This document shows positions 9,544 through 22,621 of a stretch of DNA of 64,000 nucleotides, one piece after another. Each line of letters begins with the position of its first letter. Position 1 is the stretch's first letter. The notes beneath the pieces are model-generated. The model was not told where the DNA came from and did not search any database. It saw nothing but the letters and a program-made list of their open reading frames with translations. This stretch comes from Orbilia blumenaviensis (lineage: Eukaryota > Ascomycota > Orbiliomycetes > Orbiliales > Orbiliaceae), in assembly GCA_036872755.1 (NCBI GenBank), contig JAVHNS010000008.1:806001-870000 (forward strand), written 5' to 3'. The position numbers and the translations under genes are program-made.

Positions 9544-12042
9544 CTAGGCAGCGTTATACCTCATCCTCTTCATCCTCGGGTCATACTCATCATGAATCCC
9601 CGCATCCAGCGGTCTCCTAATCCCACCTCGCGGCGACGCTACCCCTGCTCCAGGCTGCGGTGCCCCCAGCCCCACCAGTCCAGGCGTGTATATTCCCGCC
9701 GAAGCATTCAACATCTCCCCTTCAACACCACTTGCCCCCGGCGGGCCCCCGTATCCAACTGGTGGTCCGTTCGTTTCCGCGAATGTATAGTCTCCGCTTG
9801 GGTGGTGTCCGTGATGTGGATGTTGTTGGGGGTGCGGCGGATGAGGATGGCTTACGCCACCGCTCATGGTCGAAGAGGCAACCATACCGCCTACAGAGCT
9901 ATCGGGTGTATCCTGTCCGCCACGGCCATGCACATCATCATCTTCGTCGTCCTCGTCTTCTGCATGTGAGTTTGTAGTGTTATCGTTAAATTCGATTTTT
10001 AAAACGGGAGAAGTTGATGGTGGTGGTTGTGGCTGTTGCGCTGTTATTGGGATGGATTGTGGGCTGTTGTTTGTAGTGGTGTTGGGAATGGTGACGGTGT
10101 TTGGAAAATTGCTGACTTTTGCGCTTCCTGGCGGCTGGAAGGCGGCGGGTTTGGATGAGGGTTCGTTGGGGCCGGCTTGTAGATGGGGTAGCCATTTCTG
10201 GAGGGTTTGAAGGAGTCCGTCGCGGGTGAATGGTTTGGGGAGAACATCGATCATTCCTGTTTAAGGAAGACGGCGTTAACTTCTAAATACTTATACGGGT
10301 AAGAAAAGATATATGTGAGCCTACCAGAGTTAAAGTATAGATTTATATCTGTTGTTCGGATATTCGATGTCATAGCAATGACTGGGGGGTCTTTCATGTC
10401 AGGCCTCTCCTTGCGGATTTCGCCGCAAGCGCTGGCGCCATCGAGGTGCGGCATCACGATGTCCATTAGGACTAAATCGTAAGGGGGGCTAGCCGGATCC
10501 TGGAATTTTCTGATTCCCTCTAAACCGTCGCACTGTAATATTTAAATCATAACTATTAGCATCTTGGTAAAAAAGATTTCCCCGGATTTTTTCTTTCTTT
10601 AAAGAAATGGAAAAATATGACTTACAGCATAAAACGGCAGACACCCTACTTGCTCCAAAAACTTAAGCCCAATCTTCCGACAAGTAGGGTCATCCTCCAC
10701 CAGCAAAATCTTCGGCGGCCGTTTCCAATGCGGCACGACCGCACCCGCGCTCTTCTTTCTCGTCCCCAGCGGCCGTCTCGGCTCCTGTCTGAAAGTAGTC
10801 GAAATCTGTGGATCTGTAGCATGCAGCGGAACTCCTGACTGCGCTGCTGTATTTCCAAATCCGCTGAGATTGATAGCCTGGCTATTTACGTTGTTCATGC
10901 CGTTACCGTTCACGTCTACGTAGCCGTTGGGGTGGTGCGGCGGCGGAGGGACGGGTGAGTGCTGTGGTTGCATGAATCGGTCGGCTTGGAGGGGCGTGGC
11001 GGGGTGTATTTGCGGAGGGCCGTGGGGGGACATTTGGTGCGCTATCAGCTGCGGCGAAACGTGCATTGGCATTTCATGCTCTGGGTGATGCGGGTGGGGT
11101 ATATATGCGCTATTCCAATAAAAATCGTCTCATTAACAACTGCTCTTTTATAATATAATCTCCCCTTCTAAACAAAGAACGAGCCCAAGGTGTAATATAA
11201 AACTAACCTGTTGTTCACAAATCTCATCTGTGATAACGCCTTATGGTATAACTCCTGCAGGGTGCTAACCTCTGCGCACACCCTATCCAACCTCGCCTGA
11301 AGCTTCGCAATAACCTCTCTAGTCTCATCCTCCTTCGGCGGTTCTTCCGAATCCTTCTTATTCCTCTGTGTCGGCGCTTTTCGTTTAATCCCCTCCAAAT
11401 TACCATCGTTCCCAAAGCGGAAGTGAGGGTGCACGAATTCCCATGCCTGGTCCTGTGAAGAAGAAAAGGGAAACGCTAATCAGTACTTTTGAGCTTCTTC
11501 TGATGTTATATATAAATATATATATTAAGTAATTGCGTATGAGACTGGGAAGGGACCATGTATTACTCTCACCCCATTCTGTGCGAGGGATTCGTCCGTT
11601 GCTCTAACTTTGTGGAAGTCGTATTTATTCAGCTGGCGGACGAAGCTGGCGAAATTGCTGTGCTTGAAATGCTGCGGTAGGACGTTCTTGGTGAACTCTG
11701 AGTTCTAGATTGAAGTTTTCAACGTCGACGTTAGTATTTATCATCTTTATGAAGTTGTTAATAGCGAGGTAGATATAAAAGAAACTCACATCGAAAACAA
11801 TAAAACTACCACCAGAGTCAGACCACCTGACGACATGTGAATGCTGTTTCTCGGATAACATGCTACAAAAAGAAAAAAGAAATCACCAATCAGTACCCCA
11901 GTCCCGTTAAATAATAAAACCAATAATAATTAAAGGGTGTGTTATAAAGATATCCTCACCGATATAGCTTCTTCACAAAATCCGATGTATTCCCAGTATT
12001 CAGCGTGGCATTACTGCCGCCTTTACTACTATCACCCTCCAT
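9544..12042 (-). CDS. SKN7: Skn7 HSF-type / response-regulator transcription factor
   Basis: Seven minus-strand exons: 12042-11960, 11862-11790, 11704-11573, 11452-11208, 11109-10626, 10532-10325 and 10256-9544, giving 645 residues in consistent phase. Skn7 is the nuclear regulator of oxidative, osmotic and cell-wall stress, receiving phosphate through a histidine-kinase/Ypd1 relay. Order: HSF DNA-binding domain at about residues 20-110 (SDFVKKLY, then [20 protein letters not shown]), a coiled coil at about 145-175, a Pro/His-rich linker, and a receiver domain at about 310-425. Receiver residues visible are the acidic pocket in LLVEDD, the phospho-acceptor Asp363 in VLMDIVMP and Lys416 in VLPKPF. 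A 220-residue low-complexity tail contains an acidic EDEDDEDDD stretch. The start at 12042 was chosen because the DNA-binding domain begins about 20 residues later. The frame stays open upstream to 12282, so a longer form cannot be excluded. Confidence 0.95.
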
Positions 12043-15000
12043 GTTGATATCCTTTTTTTCAAAAAAGAAACAGAAAAGGAAACAAAAAAAAAGAAAAGAA
12101 AAAGAAACGAAAGAGAGGTCTCGATCCTCGAATGCTCTCCTTTCCTCTCTCTCTTCTAGCGTTTTAAGCCTTTTTCGGTAATGCAATGCACGATGGATGT
12201 ATGGTAAACCACGTTGTTTTAGACCCCCAGGTCGACTCCAAAAATAATCTTTAAAAAAAAAAAAAAACGTCGGAAAAAGCACGTGGAGTCGCGAGGCTGA
12301 TCAAAATAGCCGCGAGTCAGTATTTAAAGAACTGACGCCGTGTGGTCGATATAGATATTCAAGGTAATATAAAAGGCGGCTCTAAACAGTTCCGGACCCT
12401 CGTTCGAGACCTTTGTCGGAGTTCTCCCCTTCGTATCTGTCGTCAGGGTATATATATTTTTATATTTCGGGAATCCCGGGGTTTGTTGGTTTGTAAACGG
12501 GAAAAAAAAAGCGAAAGGGAAAGGGTCTCCCGTTGAACGTCCGACCCGGGTTTAAAACACCTCGGGATTCTAGACCCTTTTGTCCTTTTCGTATTAGAGA
12601 TCAAAAAAAAAGCCGGGGCCTCCAAAAAGGGTTCCAGACGTTCTTTTTTCGTACCGTGCTGAAAAAGGCGGCGGGCGGCGGCGGCAGACCGGGGTAAGCA
12701 GAAATATATAAGCACTTAACAGACAGGTACTATATATATAAGGCCGTCAAGCTTCCTCACAAAAACAGCAGTGAGTGTTTCTTTTCCCTTTTCTCCAATG
12801 CAAACAACTTCTTTCTTAAAGAGCAAACTCGGAAGCTTATCGCAGTCGTAATTTTTTTAATTCAGGCGATGGTGGCGGTAAATAATTCTCGGAAGCTTAA
12901 CCTTCTTTTTTCCTGTTCACCAAATGGCCAAGGGTTGCCGGTGTGGTATTTGTTTGCTTTGGGGTGGGAATGAAACTCGAAGAGAGAGGTCCTAAGCTAA
13001 GGGAATGGGATCGGATTCGGGTTGCCTGACTCAGCGACGACGACGAGAAGGTAACCAACCAGTTACGGGTATCTTTCGGACGATACACGCGTGCGCGCGA
13101 TAACTGCTGAACAGGATAGAAGGCGAGGGGGCGGGCAAGCTTATGTGTATATATAATTGGATATATATATAATATGATATATAAGAAAAGAGAAAGACGA
13201 GAGAGGGAAAAAAAGAGAAAGAGAAAATGCCAAACAGGACAACCAGGGAAGTGGTATGTTATGGCAAGGGAAGTGGAATATGGATAGCTTAGGCAGCTAA
13301 CAGCAGCTCTGGCGAATTCGGATGGCTGGCTTGGTTGCCCGTCGAAATTGAAAATGCGGCGATCGTCGAGCGCCTTTTTTTCTTCTTTCCTTCCTTCTGA
13401 TTCTTCTCGTTCTTGTTCTTCACAGGATTGGGGGGAAAGGATATCCTGTGTTTTTCCGTTTTCTGCTGACAAAAAAAGGCCAGAAAGAGAAAAAGAGCCC
13501 TGTTTTTCCTTGCTAAGGGAAAAAAAGGAGCTCTCACGAGAATTGGATGGTCTGCAGAATGATGCTGTTCTGTTTTCGCAGCTCTGCCGGGTGGTGGGCC
13601 TCGTATGATTCTTGGTCGACTCGGATCTTGCCAAGCGAGATGGGATATCTCCAGACTGCAAGACAAGACGAGACAACTTAAGACAATTGCAACTGAACTC
13701 AACTGCAAGAGAACACGAGTCCGGTGAGGACAGAATTTCCAACAATATTAACAGCTTCAAAGAGCTAAAACTTACCCTATTATTTTTTGCTATCGTTTGT
13801 CAAATTCCCGTTGGAAGGTTTTTTTTCTAAAAAAAAAAACTTCAATATATGGTAGTATTGACGGTACCTGTGCAGCTTCTCCACTAGACTAATTCTTCTG
13901 TTAAAACGTTAGATTCAAGCTGTTATGTCGGTCGTTAAGTATGCAAGGGAGAAGAGTAAAGAAAAAGGAATCCCAATGAACACGCAGAAAAGAAAGCAAA
14001 GCCATCAAACTACAAGACTCGAGAGAGAAAAACGAATTATCCAAAAAAAAAAAGCTGTCAAAGTAAAAATGTATGTAAAGTGACGATATGACAGAATTGA
14101 CAGTTCACACACATGCACACAGACAGAAACACATACATAGCACACGTACCCCAAGCTTAAGCTGTACGTCTTTCGACAAAAAAGGGCGTTCCGATACCGT
14201 GGGACAGCGGGGAGGCAAGGCGCACGGTGGTCTGTCTGCTTCTCGGGATGACGAACAGGACAGCCAGTTTCAAGCGTGCAAAAAAAAAAGTATAAGTAAT
14301 GCAGCAGCAAAGCCAAAAAGGCTTCCAAGGGGTGAATTGCGCTGAAAACTATTATAGGGAACAGATACAGGTCGGGTATCGAAAAACAGGTGGCGAATCG
14401 TAAAAAGAAGGGTTCACCACGATAACAATAATAAAAAAGGAATAGCAATAGTAGTAGTAATAAGAAAGAGGCGTTTTTCCTGTGCCCTTCTGCGCGGGAG
14501 TACAGGCAGAATTCCTTAATGTCGTTTTTTCCTGTTTCTTCTAAACTTCTTCTCCGTCTACTCCTGCAGCTTCTTGCGTGGGTTTGAACCAAACCCCTTC
14601 CTTCGTACGAACGAACGGGTAAACCTGCTGGGGGTAAAACGGAAAAAGAAGTGAGAAGAAAGAAGTCGGGTTCCGTGAGGTTCAAGGGGAAAGGAACTCG
14701 GCAAGGCAAGCCTTCTCGCTCGGTTCAGAAAATCCGAGAATTGAACGAATGAACGAATTCGAACAGGTACGTTTTTTTTCTCTTTCCCTCCTCCCCGAAA
14801 TAACAATATGCTTAATTCCAACAGGAAATGTATCCGCGACAGAGACAAATAATCACCCTTCGGAATGTCCAGTTGCAATATGGAACCACAAAACATAAAT
14901 AAATAAAGAAAATAAAATAAAAAAAACAAGAACAATGGAATGCAAAGAAAAGTGATCACGAGGAAAGAGAATGATAGGGTAGGTTAAAACATACTTGTAA

Positions 15001-15425
15001 GAATGAGAATCAAGGCCGTAAAGGATAAGGTAAGGAATGCGGGTTGCTATCACCAACTGGCTACTCTTCAAACTTCAAAATTCAAAGATGTTCAACTATT
15101 CTACCAGGAAGAGCAGTAGCAATAGCAACAGTAATAGAAGCGAGTGGTGGTCGCAGCTTAGCAAAGCCAACAACCCCAAAACAAAAAAAAAGGCGTGTAT
15201 TATTTGGGAGGTGAGTTTTTCGAAGGGAAGGAAAAAAAGACCAGAAGGCGAGGCCGGTCTAGAAGCGGCCCTTTTTAATACAGAGACCCTTGGGAACCCT
15301 TCAGGTCCTTTAACACTCCAAGTCTAGAAAGGAAAAAGCCCACAATCAGGAAATCTGCAAGGAAAGGAGATTTCGACGCCAACGGAAACCAAAGGGTCGC
15401 AAGAAAGAACAAGCCAGGGATGTGG

Positions 15426-15447
15426 TGGATGGATGGATGGATGGATG
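15426..15447. repeat. (TGGA)n microsatellite
   Basis: About five perfect tetranucleotide units lie inside the gene-poor block. Confidence 0.85.
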
Positions 15448-18400
15448 TGGGTAGATGGGATTGGGATTAATTGGGGAGGGAATGGGCATGGGTTCAAGCG
15501 GACGGCGGTGGGGTGGGGAACACCAAGACAACCTCACCACTACTATGTAGTTATGCTCTGTAGGTATGTACCCCCCATGGACATGGTCTGTCTCAATAAT
15601 AGGTCCCTCTTCCCAGACGTAACCACCAAATCTCTTCGACTTTCTCGATATATTATATTTCCTTTTTCCTTTTTACCAAATACTAACCTTCTAACCACTT
15701 CCTCGAGTCTCGCACTTGCATTATGCATTGTGCATTTTCAGTTAAACGCGGCCCTTCCCCAAAAAGCACAGACACAAGACAGACAGGACGACCACTTTTT
15801 TTTAGTGTACCAAGATCTGAAGCATGCTTCGACATGGCCCCTCTCCTGCATACAAAGTATTATATGTCTTTTTCCACCTCTTCCGTACCTAGAGAAGGAA
15901 AAGAAGTAAACATATAAGCAACTAAAAGTTAAGTAACGCGGGCACACACTCACACATACAGTCACGATACTCTATTCCGTTCATATCCAAAAATCTGTTA
16001 TCCGAACGGATTAACCCATTCTCGTCATATTCCTTCCCTCTTTCATCCATCAGCTCCGAGCGACGCCGCCCGCGCAGTCACTTTTTTTTTCATTCGTGTA
16101 CTACCCGTTCCCGTCCATTATGGAGAACTAAATCAAAGGAGAAAAAGGAAAGAAAGGGAGAAGAGGGCATTAAGGCAGGTACAGCATTTGTGATCCAGGT
16201 ACAGAAGGGGGAAGAGGAGAGAGGATTATGTTATTCCGGTAAACTATGGCATGTATGGTACACTTGTTCATCCCAACGTTGAACCAGATAGAAAGATATG
16301 TTCCCCGATCGCTGGGGAAAAAGGGAAGCAAGGCGGAAGAATACACAAAATCAAAAGTAAAAAAGAGAGAGAGAATAAGAAGGAAAAGAGGAGATTCACG
16401 AAAAACCCAGCGGAGAATGCCCTTGAATTGAGGTTTTCCTTGCGTCAAGCCAGTTTGAACTCCCACAGGCATCTTCCCAGTAACGAACAAAAGGAAAGGG
16501 CGTTTTTTGTAAACGTGCCCTTCCCCCCCTTCCCTTTCCCTTCCGTTCCCCGTCATGAAATCCCATATCACTTTCCAATGCAATTTACACTGCGGTTAAC
16601 GGGTAACTTTAAAAAATAAAAAAAGGTTAGTATCTCCAAACTCACCAACGTGATGGTAGAGTTACTAGTAGATATGTAGCAACATCAAAAATCCAGCCAA
16701 TTGGAAAAGCAATATCTCGAGCTAGTCAACATTTTCAAACCCACCCGCGCGAAGACCAGACCCTTAACTAACACATACATACCAAGCTCTTCGAACCGTT
16801 AGCAGCCAGATAAGACGGGATACAATCGAGGTATCCGAAAAGGAAAGAACGCGAACGGCCCCCCAAAAAACATTTTGTGATGATGTATCTCCGTTTATGT
16901 AATGCTCATGTATGTAATGTGCACCCGCACCAGGAATGCGTTCGCAACCCCGACTGCGTTTCCAAATAAACAAAAAAAAAAAGAAGAAGACAAGAGAAAA
17001 AAGTGAAGAAAAGAGGCATATGATTTGGACCCTAAAATCCTCTTCTCTTTTTTTCTGTCTCTCTTTCCTGATTCCCCGACCAATAAACGACAAGGTGTGT
17101 CCTAACACCCCGGATCGTCGATTGGTCCTTACTTCCAACTCCTCCTCCTCCTCCCTCACCATCTGCGTCCGGAGATAAGTAACCAGCAGTCAGGGCTTCG
17201 ACACCGACGGGCAGCATCGGCGTACATAGTTGGATCGCCCTTTTTGTGTGCCCGTGTGTCCTTATGTGTGTCTGCAGACCGCCGCCGTGGTGCTTGTGTC
17301 AATGTAATGTAATGTTTCTACAGAAACAACTCGTACCACTATTGTACCATTATATCGCCCAAAAGTAATATTTTCTTCTTCCTTTTTCTCCTCACTTTTA
17401 TTGAGATACTCCATGGCTTTTTACCCAAGACTTCGAATCCGGGATTTCCGTTGCACCCCTCTCTCAATTCATTATCAGATCACGTAAAAAAAATTAGTAT
17501 TGCCTAACCAAAATCTCAGAAGAAAGCCACTTTAGATCTTTGGTTTCAGTGTTAGATCTTTTGTCACCAAACAATACAAATACAAATACCAATACAAGCT
17601 TTCCGCGGGTGAGAACCCAAAGTACCTACATAGAACCTTAAAAATCGCGCGATATATACCTTCAAACCCTTTAATTCCTTCCGCATCGTTGCGGAGGGCT
17701 CGCTTATCGATTGATTGGAAGGGAGAAAACCCCCCGTGATCTAGATGTTGATTGACGTAGTTTTTATCTTTTACATCGCCGGTTGTGGAGATATATAGAT
17801 AGATTTTCGATCTTTCGGTCTTTTCTGATCGTGCCCCCCAAAGACTAGATTTACTAACTAGGGGTATACGTACCAAGTAGGCATATGCAGAAAAAAACAC
17901 GTCTCGATATCTTACCTTGGAAATTAGCTAGATATTAAAATCTTTCGAAACAAGAACCCGAACTGCACCCCGTGTCGATGCGGGATCAGATATCCAGCCA
18001 ATCGAAGGAATACCTTTGACAAATTTATCGTATCGATATCTGATCTGCTCTTCTTTTATTTTTTTTTGCCGCCAGAACTGGAAAGAGGATATACATACAT
18101 GTATGTAAGGAAGCTATAGCTAGTTAGTTCTCCACTCTCCACATGTTACATACCAAATTTTTTCCTTTTTTTCCCTACAAGACAATTACATGTACTCTGG
18201 GCTATATACATACATATGTATGCACGTCAGGGTCCTCGTGAATAAAAAAGCACCACTTGCTTAACTAATTACCAGCTAGCTCACACGCAAGAAGCGCAAA
18301 TCTCACACAGTTTCAAGCTTAGCAAAGGATTCTCCAAAAACCCTCTTCCTCTTCCTCTCTTCCTCCTTACAAAACAGAAAGAAAGCGAGAGAAGAAGAAG

Positions 18401-18466
18401 TGGACCACTACCACCCACTCAAAAAGAAATTATACCCACACACACGCTTACCCCGGCGCACCGTGG

Positions 18467-18801
18467 ATGGAAACGGCATCGATGACGTCGATCTGCATGG
18501 TCCAACCCTTTCAAACACAAAAACTCCACCCCAGCCGCGTCTTGGCGGGTATCTCGGGTTGTGAGAGCTTGGCAAAATGTGTTAATGTTAATTAACTTAT
18601 GAAACGGGGTTTGTGTTAATTACTAAAGTATTGTTTTTTTGTTTTTGCAGGTGTGGACTGGGTTAGATTTAAGCTTATACCAAGTACCTACGCAATCTAC
18701 AGAGTACCTAACTACTTCAGTTTAAACGTCGATACGAGTTTGGACAAAAAGGAGGGCCGTTTATGGAGCTATATGCCTTATATCACGAGTAAGTCGATTT
18801 G
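18467..18801 (+). CDS. Weak candidate two-exon gene, unrecognised
   Basis: An ATG at 18467 (METASMTSICMVQPF) opens a 42-codon frame. A strong 3' splice signal, a long T run ending in TTTTTGCAG with an upstream TTACTAA, ends at 18650. The sequence after it stays open for about 50 codons (VDWVRFKLIPSTYAIYRVPN onward) to a TGA at 18799-18801. The donor that would keep frame (GTGTTA near 18580) is poor. I recognise no family, and composition does not resemble the neighbours. It could be a real small gene, a non-coding transcript with a spliced leader, or chance. Confidence 0.15.
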
Positions 18802-19638
18802 ACTATAGCATAGTGTAGGTATGATACAGGTACACAGGTACAATCCCCCCCCCATAACTAGGTATTCCTCTCAATCCAGTTACGTTACTAGTCTATCTAC
18901 ATATATTTTCTTCTTCATCCTCACTGGTCACTACATCAACCAAAACGAGCCGTCTGAACCCAATCATCCTCCCCCAAAAAGGGACATGTACACAAGTTTA
19001 CCTCTCCCCCCCCTTCCTGCGCCTGCCAGAAGTGGAGACCTTCCCTTCTAAATGCACCCTGCGCGGCGTAGTTTAAGCTTACCTACCTACGTACCTACTC
19101 ACAAAGTGAAGAAAATAGAAGCGAGCGAGACGGGTCCAGAACAGTCCGAACTCGCGAAACACCTTAACTAGTACCCTATTTTCCTTTTTTTTTTGGTTCG
19201 TGTTTCATTCCCCGCTATTATATGTATCAAAAAAAAAAGTTCTTGAGAGCTCTAGCTTTATCTGAGTTGTATCCACTTTTTGTGAAAATGTATTGTGCAT
19301 ATATCTGTATGCAAGTATGTACGTACGCCTCTGATATATATAGCTGTATTTCTGATATAGATTTGAGAGAGGGGTGATGTATGATGATGTAGGTGGTGTT
19401 TGGTGTATCATTCACAAAAACAATATAAAATATTCTTTTTTTTATGTGGCCCCCTCAAACGTAAAGTAAGTAGTCGCATCCATCTGCATTATCACACACA
19501 CAAAAAAAGGAAGACATAATGAATAAGGATCCTACGATGGATGAAGGTTCCAAACCGCTCCGAAGACCCAGTGATAACCACATGTTGACCCTTCCCCCGC
19601 CGCGCATAAAAATAAAAAAGTTAAAAAAAGATATCTCC

Positions 19639-22621
19639 TTAAAACAACCCCAAAATATCCTCATTCTTCATCTGTCCACGCTGCTGCTGCTGCTGCTGCT
19701 GAGGTGGAGGACTCGTAGTCCCTCCCAAACTCATCCCCCCAAATCCTCCCAAAATATCCATCTCGGAACCTCCCGTCTGCCCAGCACCGTTCTGCACGCT
19801 CCCATCGCTCCCAAACACACCTAACAGGTCATCCAAATTATTCGCAGGTTGCTGAATCCCGCCGGGGTTCGCGGATAGCCCCGAAATTGGACTGGCGACT
19901 CTACTAGTCTCCGCAGAATCCGCCGCTCCGAACGGATCATTCGATGGTGTGGATGCGCTAGCTGGTGCTCCGCCATCGAAATCGATGTCTAACAGGTTCT
20001 CCACATTCGTGACTTTGCCGCCTGACACCGCCGCGGCGGCCTGGATCGGGTTTTCGCGCGCGTTTTGTTGTGCCTCTCTGTTTTCGTGCAAGAAAAGGCA
20101 AATTAGTTATTATTCTGAAAAGAAAAAAAGAAGAAAAATATTTCTTCCGTGATTGGAGGAAAAAGGACGGGAACGTTTGCGCTTACTCCAATGCCCTCTT
20201 CTGCAGAGCATCTGCACCTGTCCTTCCGTGTCCAACAAACGTCTCTGGTGGCTTGTGGTACACCGATGCGAGCGTGGAAATCTCCGAAAGTAGCTGTTCC
20301 AACAGACCGGGTGGTAACGACTTAATAGTTGACGTAATCGGTGGTTTATCCGCAAGGATGATCGTCTATTATCCCCCCCACCCGCTCGCCCGTTAGTTCT
20401 TTCGTCCCAGATAGAATACCCTGATCTACACGAAAAAAGAAGTTGGTAAAATATGTTACCTTCGCCAAAGCCGGATCATTCGACAACAGTCTCCAATAGA
20501 TAAACGCCCGATCTCTCAAATCCGGATTATCGCTCTTAGTAGTAACACTCTGCAAGACCTTCTGGACCAATCCCTGAGTTTGTGGTTTCTTTAGGAACAA
20601 CTTCACACCTGCCGTTAGAAGTTGGAGTTGGACTTGTGTTTCTTCTTCTTCTAGGCTCTCGATGAATGTGGATAGGATCTCGTCTGCGTTATTGATCTTT
20701 TCGGCGTATTCGCCTACGATCCATATTAATGATGCTCGGGCGCCGGGCTCGTCGAGTTCGTCGAGGGATTGGCAGAGTTGGGGTATTATACCCTCGTAGC
20801 CGGGGTATTTACGCAGGATGTCCTAATTTTTTTTTAAGATAGTTAGCCGTCTAGTCCTTATACCATATCCGCAACCCATTTGAATAAGAAAGGAAAGAAA
20901 TACCTTGATAACAACAATAGCCTCCTGCACCACATAATTCACCTTCGTATTAATCAAATCCATAAGCACATTAACACACTTATCCTTCGCACTTTCAATC
21001 TTAATCGCGCACTGTCCAATAGCCCTAACAGCCCTCCTCACGAAGTCCATATCAACTTCCAAAGCATACTCCTTAAGCTCCATCAACAGCTGGTCCACAT
21101 TCGAGTCATTGGCTATCCTGATCATGATCTCGAGTTTCTCTAGCTTAACGTACGGCGGGTCATTGAATTTACAGAAGAAGACTCGCATTTCTTTGGATAG
21201 GATGTCTGGCTGCTTCTGAAGGAGGAGATTGATGTTTCGAAGGGCGACGTATTGGACTTCGGGGGCGGAGGAGAGGAGGGTGACTGTTCCAACATTAGTT
21301 AATATACCAATTTCTAAAGCTATATCGTAGTCGCAATGTTATAAACATACCGAGTGGTGGTGCCATTTTTCTCATATAAGTCTTGACGACCTCGTAGTTC
21401 AACCCCTTCATATGCGCGAAGACCACCTTAATGGCGGAGATGACAACGCTGGGGTTCACATGCTGGAACTGCGGAACGACCCTTTCACAGATATGTTCCA
21501 TCTCCTTAAGATCCGAAGTCTTGTATTCGGCAAGCTGTGTTAGAATCGTAATCCGGCCCCATCTATGACACCACATTAGCAAACCCAGGAAACCACACTT
21601 CATCTAAGGGAGAAAAAAAAACGTACTCAGTACACTCATTCAACGCCAACAGCAATTTCTTCAAAACTGGCGCTGTAATAGCCAGTGCGCCCGTCTCAGG
21701 CGCCGAATGCATGATCTCTGCCAATGCCGTCACCGAATTCGCAACAACCATCGGATTCGAATCCGCAATCATTTCCTGTAGCTGTTCCAGAAATCCGTTT
21801 TCGAGGCATAGCTGCGGGTTTAAGTCGAACAATTTGGCGACACAGATTGCTGCCGTCTTCCGTACGTATGGACTTTCATCCTGTAAAATTCCTCCCAAGT
21901 TAGACACCGGCCTCCTTGTCGTCTAGGGAGGGTTTGTGGTAAAGATCATACCTTCAACGTCTTCCTTAACGGTTCCTCCATATAATCCACCATCTTATCC
22001 ACCCTAATACACCCCATAGTCCGTATCGCAAGCGCTCTCACAAGCGGATTCGGGTCCTCGGAGTCCTGCCCCCCAAAATCAGCTCTCCTCCTTCCATATC
22101 TATCAGGATATAAATATCGCATACCTGAACGAAAGTATTAACCGCCAGAATACAAAGATCAGGATGACTCTTTGCATAATTCATCAAATAAAGATACACG
22201 AGTTTCTTCTGATCGAGGTCTGGAGTGGCGATGTTCTTTAGTACGTCGGGGAATAGAGCTGAGACGTCTTTTCCGAGGGTCATGGCCATGATTGTGCGTT
22301 GGATTGCATCCTTTCTGTTTTAGATTGGAATACGAGGTGTTATTAGAAGCTGTCTGTCAATTTGATGTTTTTTGTGTTTTGGAGACTTGGGCGGAGTGGG
22401 GGTATGGTATATCGCGGATATATATCGATATATAGAAGTGTGTATGTACCTTTCATGAGCGTATTGGGATACCTATCGGTACCACAGCTATTAGCTTCCC
22501 GAAGATAATACCCAAAAAGACAGAATATAGAATAAAAACATACTAATCCACTTCGTAACTCAAACGTTTCTCCCTTCCTGGGAACCTGAAAAACATTGCG
22601 AATACGATTAACCGCCATCAT
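19639..22621 (-). CDS. APL2: AP-1 complex subunit beta (Apl2)
   Basis: Ten minus-strand exons: 22621-22544, 22472-22450, 22314-22125, 22065-21952, 21880-21627, 21562-21351, 21283-20904, 20822-20460, 20365-20187 and 20077-19639, giving 743 residues in consistent phase. Exon 2 is only 23 nt. Beta-adaptin of AP-1 links cargo and clathrin at the trans-Golgi and endosomes. The N-terminal adaptin HEAT repeats are near-canonical ([32 protein letters not shown], then [20 protein letters not shown]). The hinge carries a clathrin-box-like LLDID at 626-630 and LDDLL. The tail has seven Gln in a row and ends in DILGLF. No ear domain follows, as in yeast Apl2. Tandem ATGs at 22621 and 22618 leave the exact first Met open; the family usually begins MAVNRIR. 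Confidence 0.95.
19680..19702. repeat. CAG/CTG repeat coding poly-Gln
   Basis: Seven CAG codons in a row, on the minus strand of APL2, encode Gln residues near the C-terminus. This is a likely length-variable site. Confidence 0.9.

Larger units (their letters stand above)
12043..19638. other. 7.6 kb gene-poor block upstream of SKN7
   Basis: No gene with a recognisable family was found between the SKN7 start and the APL2 stop. Between about 12.9 and 17.1 kb the plus strand is conspicuously rich in A and G over long stretches, so its complement is pyrimidine-rich. Long minus-strand frames (12897-13760 and 14005-14709) arise from this skew and translate to low-complexity Ser/Leu/Phe/Arg sequence. 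The block also holds a (TGGA)n run at 15426-15447 and several homopolymers. It may contain the SKN7 promoter, a long 5' leader, or non-coding transcripts. A weak candidate split gene lies at 18467-18801. Confidence 0.55.

Noticed and set aside
12897..13760. 287-codon minus-strand open frame upstream of SKN7
   Set aside because: Low-complexity Ser/Arg/Pro/Phe sequence, no domain, and it lies in strongly C/T-skewed DNA where stop codons are rare.
14005..14709. 234-codon minus-strand open frame
   Set aside because: Same composition artefact, with Leu/Phe/Tyr runs from A/G-rich complement sequence and no family resemblance.
17425..17450. TTCGAATCC resembling a tRNA B box
   Set aside because: The flanking bases do not form a T-arm stem, and no A box or acceptor stem could be placed.
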